In this document: positions 6,188 through 10,664 of the stretch, piece by piece | Position numbering within the stretch: position 1 is the first letter of the stretch | Layout of the letters: each line of letters begins with the position of its first letter | From: Actinomycetota bacterium | Lineage (GTDB): Bacteria; Actinomycetota; Acidimicrobiia; Acidimicrobiales; JAHWKP01 | Direction: 5' to 3' | Assembly: GCA_019347775.1 (NCBI GenBank) | Contig: JAHWKP010000045.1 | Location: 1 to 10,664, forward strand | Length of the DNA stretch: 10,664 nucleotides | Notes under the pieces: model-generated | What the model saw: the letters and a program-made list of their open reading frames with translations, nothing else | What the model was told of the DNA's origin: nothing | Databases searched by the model: none | Position numbers and translations under genes: made by a program

Positions 6188-7720
6188 ATGGGCGCAATGA
6201 GGCGCCCGTCGACGATCCTGGCCGTCTTGTTCCTGGTCGCCGTGGCGTGCGGGGGCACTGAGGAGCCGGTCGTCGAAGGCCGAGCGTCCACGACCTCCAC
6301 CAGTAACGAAGAGCGCTCCTCCGTCACCGGCACGCCGGACTCCGACGCAGCCGGACTGGGCACCAGTGAGGCCACCGACCCGGCCGAACCGGACGTACCG
6401 GCGGCGGGCAAGTCATCGGCGAGCACCCCGTCGTCGAGCACAGCGACGGTTGCCGCGAGCGACCCGTCCTGCCGCGCCCCGGACCACGCCACACCGGACC
6501 CGAAGAGGCCCCGCTATCGGATGAACGTCGACGTGCGCCTCAGCGAGAACGCCGTCTTCGGCGATCTCGCCGTCGACTTCACCCCAGACATCAGGACGGA
6601 CCGAATCGTCTTCCGGCTGTGGCCCAACGGACCTCGGTCGGCCCGAAACGGGGCGCGCCTCGACATCTTCGAGCTCCGGATGAACGGCCGGACGATCCCG
6701 GCCTCTGTCGAGAACCCCACCACGCTGGTCGGACGGCCGGAGGGCGGGTTGGCGGCCGGGCAGAAAGTCACCGTCACTCTCCCGTGGAAGCTGACGTTGC
6801 CAGGCCAGTCGTCGGATCGGATCTCGCGCAGCGGCGACGCCGTCAGGCTCGGATCCTTCTTCCCGATTCTCAGCTGGGAGCCCGGCGTCGGTTGGTCGAC
6901 CAATCCACCCACGTCGGCGTTCGCCGAGGCCTCGAGCTCACCGGTGGCGGACTGGAGTGTGAACGTCAAGATCCCGCCGGGCCTGACCGCGCTGGCGTCT
7001 GGGGTCTACGACCGTCCCGGCCACTGGCAGGGCACCTATCTGCGGGACTGGGCCATGTCGGTCGGCCGGTTCACGCTGGCCGGCACGAGGGTGGCGGCGC
7101 CGCACCCGGTGCAGGTCACCGTCGGCGTGCACGCCGGGATCGCCGAGTCGCCGGTGCGCTATGCCCAGCGGGCCGCCGCCGCCATCGCCGACCTGGGCCG
7201 GCGCTTCGGTGGTTTCCCCGACACCGAGTACGACCTGGCCATCACGCCCGGCTTGTCAGGAGGAATCGAATATCCGGGACACGTGATGCAGGGCCCGGGA
7301 ACGTCTGGGCGCACCACTCCGCACGAGGTGGCCCACATGTTCTTCTATTCGTTGGCCGGCAACGACCAGGGCCGGGACCCGTGGCTCGACGAGGGTTTGG
7401 CCACTTACGCCGAGGCGCGGGTGGACGGCACGATCGGCCAGATGCAGTCCCGCTCTATTCCAGCCGACGCACGGGGCCGCCTTGGCGAGCCCATGACCTA
7501 CTGGGAGTCGCGCCAGAGCAGCTACTACCGAGGCGTCTACGTGCAAGGCGCCCAGGCCCTGGCGGCGCTCGGTCCGCTCGACCAGGTCGACTGCGCGCTG
7601 CGGCACTACGTAACCCGAAACGCCCACGAGATCCCGACCAACCGATCGGCGCTCGATGCCTTCACGGCCGTGTTCCCCAATGCGCGCGAGGTATTCGGTC
7701 GTTACGGGGTGCGCGGATGA
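6188..7720 (+). CDS. M1-family zinc metallopeptidase, predicted lipoprotein
   Basis: The product has 510 residues from ATG 6188; ATG 6197 is equally possible, and the open frame begins at a GTG at 6134 that would bury the signal peptide. Residues 1-21 form a lipoprotein signal (positive MRRPS, hydrophobic core, VAVAC with Cys21), so the enzyme is expected on the outer face of the membrane. A Ser/Thr-rich linker of about 75 residues follows, then a beta-sandwich N-terminal domain. The catalytic part has SGGIEYPG (Glu361; the counterpart of the M1 GAMEN motif) and HEVAH (379-383), followed after 18 residues by Glu402 in DEGLATY, the exact M1 zinc signature. YYRGVYVQG later may supply the catalytic Tyr. 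It should cleave residues from the N-termini of external peptides; the substrate is unknown. The stop overlaps the amidase start. Confidence 0.88.
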   Translation: MGAMRRPSTILAVLFLVAVACGGTEEPVVEGRASTTSTSNEERSSVTGTPDSDAAGLGTSEATDPAEPDVPAAGKSSASTPSSSTATVAASDPSCRAPDHATPDPKRPRYRMNVDVRLSENAVFGDLAVDFTPDIRTDRIVFRLWPNGPRSARNGARLDIFELRMNGRTIPASVENPTTLVGRPEGGLAAGQKVTVTLPWKLTLPGQSSDRISRSGDAVRLGSFFPILSWEPGVGWSTNPPTSAFAEASSSPVADWSVNVKIPPGLTALASGVYDRPGHWQGTYLRDWAMSVGRFTLAGTRVAAPHPVQVTVGVHAGIAESPVRYAQRAAAAIADLGRRFGGFPDTEYDLAITPGLSGGIEYPGHVMQGPGTSGRTTPHEVAHMFFYSLAGNDQGRDPWLDEGLATYAEARVDGTIGQMQSRSIPADARGRLGEPMTYWESRQSSYYRGVYVQGAQALAALGPLDQVDCALRHYVTRNAHEIPTNRSALDAFTAVFPNAREVFGRYGVRG

Positions 7721-9135
7721 GTGGCAGTGGTGAGCTCGCCCGGCTGAGCGCGTGTGAGGCCGCCGACCTCATCCGCAGTGGGGAAGTGAAGGCAACCGAG
7801 GTACTCGACGACTGTCTGGACGTGATCTCCGAGCGCAACGAGGACCTTCTCGCATTCGTGCACCTGGACACCGACGCGGCGCGGCAGTGCGCCTCGGCCA
7901 TCGACCAACGGCGCGCCAACGGCGAGTCACTCGGTCAGTTCGCCGGGGTGCCTATCGGGGTGAAGGATCTGGAGGACTGCGCCGGCATGCCGACATCGCA
8001 TGGCTCGCTCCTCTACAAAGACCGTGGCCCGGCCGAGTCCGATTCCTTGCACATGTCCCGCCTCCGCGCTGCCGATGTCGTGCCGATCGGCAAGACCACT
8101 GCTCCCGAGTTCGGGGCGACGAGCTTCACCCGCTCGAAGGCCTGGGGAATCACCCGCAACCCGTGGAACCTGGAGCGCACCCCGGGGGGATCGAGCGGCG
8201 GGTCGGCGGCTGCCGTCGCGGGTGGGCTGATTCCATTTGCTACGGCCTCCGATGGTGGGGGCTCGACCCGCATCCCCGGATCCTTTTCCGGGCTCGTCGG
8301 GTTCAAGCCCAGCTTCGGCCGCATCGCCAAGCTCGGTTGCGCTCCTTCCCAGACAAGCGTCTCGGGTGTCATGTGTACGACCGTGCAGGATGCAGCCCGA
8401 CACCTCGATGTCACCGCCGGCCCGGACAGCCGCGATCGCACCTCCTTGCCCCGATGGGAGGGCGTCGACTTCGAGCAGCTGGCCGAAACGTTGTCGGTGT
8501 CGGGACTGCGCGCCGTGTGGTCGGACACGCTCGGCTTCGCGCACTGCGATCCGGAGGTCTCCGAGCTGGCCCGTGCCGCGGCGACGACGCTCTGTGAGTC
8601 CGCCGAACTGGTCGAGATCGACCGGGAGATTCAATTCACCGATGCCGTGAAGGTGTGGTTGGGCGCCGGCGCGCTAGACCTTTGGACCGACCTCGAGCGG
8701 GGAATGTGGCCGGATCGCTCCGACGAGCTCGACGTTGCTCCATGGCTGTTTCTGTCAGCTTCCGAGAAAATGACGCCGGCGCAGCTGGCAGGCATTCATC
8801 GGCGCCGTCAGCGTTTCGAGGCTGAGGTCGGCGCCCTCTTCGACGACGTCGACATCCTCCTGACGCCGACTACGGCGGTTCCCGCTTTCGCCGCCGAAGG
8901 CCCGCCGCCAAACGAGATCGCCGGACACGACGTCGGACCGGCTATGTCCGTGCCCTTCACCATGCTGGCCAACCTGTGCTGGAACCCGGCCGTGTCAGTT
9001 CCCGCGGGGCTCAACTCGGAAGGCCTGCCCGTCGGCCTGCAGATGACCGTGCGCCGGCATCGCGACGACATCGCGCTGCGCCTGGCTCGGATCTTCGAAG
9101 AGGCCGCTCCCTGGCCCCGCCACGCCTCCAGCTAG
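7717..9135 (+). CDS. Amidase-signature family hydrolase
   Basis: This 472-residue enzyme is of normal length for an amidase-signature protein, a family that hydrolyses C-N bonds of amides. The Ser-cisSer-Lys triad is readable: Lys83 in GVPIGVKD, Ser159 in TPGGSSGGSAAAVAGG and nucleophile Ser183 in SDGGGSTRIP, with the family's usual 24-residue spacing between the serines. FSGLVGFKPSFGRI follows as expected. No signal peptide is visible, so it is probably cytoplasmic. Its ATG overlaps the peptidase stop (ATGA, 7717-7720), pointing to coupled translation. A peptidase outside and an amidase inside could serve uptake and breakdown of peptides or amides, but that is inference. GatA is less likely: there is no gatB or gatC beside it and the substrate region differs. 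The substrate cannot be told from sequence. Confidence 0.88.
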   Translation: MSGSGELARLSACEAADLIRSGEVKATEVLDDCLDVISERNEDLLAFVHLDTDAARQCASAIDQRRANGESLGQFAGVPIGVKDLEDCAGMPTSHGSLLYKDRGPAESDSLHMSRLRAADVVPIGKTTAPEFGATSFTRSKAWGITRNPWNLERTPGGSSGGSAAAVAGGLIPFATASDGGGSTRIPGSFSGLVGFKPSFGRIAKLGCAPSQTSVSGVMCTTVQDAARHLDVTAGPDSRDRTSLPRWEGVDFEQLAETLSVSGLRAVWSDTLGFAHCDPEVSELARAAATTLCESAELVEIDREIQFTDAVKVWLGAGALDLWTDLERGMWPDRSDELDVAPWLFLSASEKMTPAQLAGIHRRRQRFEAEVGALFDDVDILLTPTTAVPAFAAEGPPPNEIAGHDVGPAMSVPFTMLANLCWNPAVSVPAGLNSEGLPVGLQMTVRRHRDDIALRLARIFEEAAPWPRHASS

Positions 9136-9141
9136 CTGGAG
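9126..9141. repeat. 16-bp palindrome over two convergent stop codons
   Basis: CTCCAGCTAGCTGGAG is a perfect palindrome centred on CTAG, which supplies the TAG of the amidase (9133-9135) and the TAG of the PAC2 gene (9134-9132). Both proteins therefore end in Ser-Ser. With no unpaired loop it would make a poor hairpin terminator, and no T-run follows on either side. Confidence 0.7.
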
Positions 9142-10004
9142 CGGCGGTTACGCAGGAACTGCTGAATCTCGGCGGCCAAGGCGTCTCCGTCCGGAGGCGT
9201 TTCGGTCATGCGGTCGATGGCGTGGGCTTCCTCGAGCCGCCGCACATAGGCCGACACGTCCTCGTCGCTCTCCACGACCTCGCTGATCTGGCGCACGTAT
9301 TCCTCTGCCGCCTTACCGAGCTGGGTCGTGTCGACGGTCGCGTCGAGCACTTGAGCAACTCGTTCGACGAGCGCCAGCGTCGCCTTCGGCGAGGCCGTCT
9401 GCCCGACGTAGTGCGGGACCGTGGCCCATAGCGACATCCAGGGGATGTCGCTCTCCGAGAGGCGCTCGGCCAGCACCGACAGGATTCCGGTCGGTCCCTG
9501 ATAGCGGGACGGCACGAGGTTGTGACGCTCGATCAGGTCCGGATTGGTCGACGTGCCCGTGACCGGCACCGGAGCGGTGTGCGGTACGTCCGTGAGCAGT
9601 GATCCGGCCGAAACCAGTTGCCTGACCCCGGTCTCGTTCACGACCTCCTCGACGATGGAAGCGAACGTCCGCCACTTCAAATTGGGTTCGATGCCCTGGA
9701 GGAACACGACGTCGCGGTCGGTGCCGGGCACCTTGGCCGCAGAGAAGACGTTCGCAGGCCACTCCAGCTTGCGGATGCCGACTGCGTCGATGCTCACCCT
9801 CGGGCGGGTGTCGGTGAAGTTGTAGAACTCCTCCGGATCGATGGCCGCGAACGGCTCGGCCGCCCAAGCTCCCGCCAGCCACGACACGGCGTCGGAGGCG
9901 GCGTCGCCGGCATCGGCCCAGCCCTCGAACGCGGTGATCATCACCGGCTCGGACAACTCCGGCCGGTGGTCCCAACGCAGCGCCTTGGCTGCCGGCTCCG
10001 GCAT
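9132..10004 (-). CDS. PAC2-family protein
   Basis: This protein has 290 residues from ATG 10004. The N-terminal pattern (ALRWDHRPELSEPVMITAFEGWADAGDAAS) and the later LVSAGSLLTDVPHTAPVPV, TGILSVLAER and WATVPHYVGQTASPKATL are typical of the PAC2 family, whose eukaryotic and archaeal members assist proteasome assembly. In actinobacteria its role is unknown. The C-terminal part from about residue 215 is helical and charged, as in bacterial members. The frame stays open to an earlier ATG at 10073, but ATG 10004 is preceded by GGTGGA and the PAC2 domain begins just after it, whereas the extra 23 residues look unconserved. The gene converges on the amidase with overlapping stops and diverges from the helicase gene. 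Whether the organism has a proteasome cannot be judged here. Confidence 0.87.
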   Translation of the reverse strand: MPEPAAKALRWDHRPELSEPVMITAFEGWADAGDAASDAVSWLAGAWAAEPFAAIDPEEFYNFTDTRPRVSIDAVGIRKLEWPANVFSAAKVPGTDRDVVFLQGIEPNLKWRTFASIVEEVVNETGVRQLVSAGSLLTDVPHTAPVPVTGTSTNPDLIERHNLVPSRYQGPTGILSVLAERLSESDIPWMSLWATVPHYVGQTASPKATLALVERVAQVLDATVDTTQLGKAAEEYVRQISEVVESDEDVSAYVRRLEEAHAIDRMTETPPDGDALAAEIQQFLRNRRSS

Positions 10005-10097
10005 GGATCCACCGTAACGCCAGAGCGGCCCCCAGAAGCCCCGCCTCGCGCTTCCGTCGATAGGTCCTGTCATCGCGGCGGCGTACTCTCAGCCTCG
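10005..10097. promoter_or_regulatory. Divergent intergenic region
   Basis: This 93-base gap lies between the PAC2 gene and the helicase gene and must contain promoters for both if they are transcribed separately. The minus strand has GGTGGA just before the PAC2 start. TACTCT (10084-10089) resembles a -10 box for the helicase but has no well-spaced -35. No operator is recognisable. Confidence 0.35.
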
Positions 10098-10664
10098 GTG
10101 TCCCTCTCGCACTTCTCCCAGGCGACCAGGGATTGGTTCGAGTCGACCTTCGACGCGCCGACACGGGTCCAAGCCGAAGGCTGGGCCGCTATTTCCCGGG
10201 GCGAGAACGCCCTGCTCCTGGCGCCTACCGGCTCAGGAAAGACGCTGGCGGCCTTCATGTGGGCCCTGGACCGGCTCCTGACCGGCCCGGTACCCGAGGA
10301 GGAGTCAGGTCGCTGCCGGGTTCTGTACGTGTCGCCGCTCAAGGCCCTTACCTATGACGTCGAGCGCAACCTTCGGGCGCCGCTCGCAGGCATAGCCCTC
10401 GCGGCTGAGCGCGCCGGTAGCGAGATCAATGCCTTGCGGGTCGGCACCCGCACCGGCGACACGCCTGAAAAGGAGCGCCGGGACATGGCCCGCCATCCCC
10501 CCGACATCCTGATCACCACGCCGGAGTCGCTCTATCTGATCCGCACCTCCAACGCCCGGTCGATGCTCAACTCGGTCGACCACGTGATCGTCGACGAGGT
10601 CCATGCCGTGGCGCCGACCAAGCGAGGGACCCATCTGGCCATCTCCCTGGAGCGTCTGGAGCGC
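10098..10664 (+). CDS. Lhr-like DEAD/DEAH helicase, N-terminal part
   Basis: The first 189 codons are present and the frame is open to the window end. The start is GTG 10098; no better start is available, and the protein aligns from its first residues with the usual opening of Lhr helicases (F...TRDWFESTF.APTRVQAEGW, the Q-motif-like segment). Walker A reads APTGSGKTLAAF near residues 42-53, motif Ia VSPLKAL, then TPESLYL, and motif II is DEVH (in VIVDEVHAVA). The Walker B DEVH and the PLKAL wording are typical of large helicase-related proteins of the Lhr type, superfamily 2 enzymes that unwind DNA or RNA-DNA hybrids in repair. Full-length family members run from about 850 to 1500 residues, so most is missing. 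It is transcribed divergently from the PAC2 gene. Confidence 0.88.
   Translation, partial: MSLSHFSQATRDWFESTFDAPTRVQAEGWAAISRGENALLLAPTGSGKTLAAFMWALDRLLTGPVPEEESGRCRVLYVSPLKALTYDVERNLRAPLAGIALAAERAGSEINALRVGTRTGDTPEKERRDMARHPPDILITTPESLYLIRTSNARSMLNSVDHVIVDEVHAVAPTKRGTHLAISLERLER

Noticed and set aside
5304..6197. Long minus-strand open frame across glnD end and the NUDIX gene
   Set aside because: It is antisense to two well-supported genes, as is common in GC-rich DNA, and shows no family pattern.
6619..7716. Long upstream extension of the amidase frame
   Set aside because: The sequence is the other frame of the M1 peptidase, very Arg/Gly/Pro-rich, and the amidase domain begins at ATG 7717.
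9313..10164. Second minus-strand open frame overlapping the PAC2 gene
   Set aside because: It is Arg/Gly/His-rich and simply the shifted frame of the PAC2 gene.

Overview
The window is high-GC bacterial DNA with GTG and TTG starts, short intergenic gaps and translationally coupled genes. An actinobacterium is the best reading, possibly from the Acidimicrobiia. The pointers are an LmeA-like DUF2993 protein, an amtB-glnB-glnD cluster without ntrBC, and an Lhr-type helicase. The lineage is inferred from family content, not from a database match.

Left edge (1-1336): on the minus strand a CheW-like C-terminal piece (71-334) overlaps the start of a gene that runs off the window. The CheW half-domain has no visible N-terminal half and looks broken. 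Facing away on the plus strand are a DUF2993 protein (about 365-1009) and a 104-residue protein resembling a degenerate response-regulator receiver domain (1022-1336).

Nitrogen block (1458-5440): an ammonium channel (amtB) is followed with no gap by PII (glnB), then by glnD, the PII nucleotidyltransferase/removing enzyme. Together they form the classical module in which PII senses nitrogen and energy status, gates AmtB and is modified by GlnD on Tyr51. The glnB-glnD gap is odd. It carries a large double palindrome and a third imperfect hairpin. The glnD reading frame also continues upstream of the first usable start into GlnD-like sequence interrupted by an in-frame TAG at 3266-3268. This is the most interesting point in the window.

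Metabolic block (5469-9135, plus): a NUDIX hydrolase with a Nudix_N domain, an M1-type zinc peptidase predicted to be a lipoprotein, and an amidase-signature hydrolase. The last two overlap by ATGA and are probably co-translated.

Right edge (9132-10664): a PAC2-family protein on the minus strand converges on the amidase, with the two stop codons sharing CTAG inside a 16-bp palindrome. It diverges from the 5' end of an Lhr-like DEAD/DEAH helicase gene that runs off the window.

Most of the window is ordinary housekeeping content. No phage, transposase, CRISPR, tRNA or rRNA was recognised, and no clearly new defence or mobile system is present.
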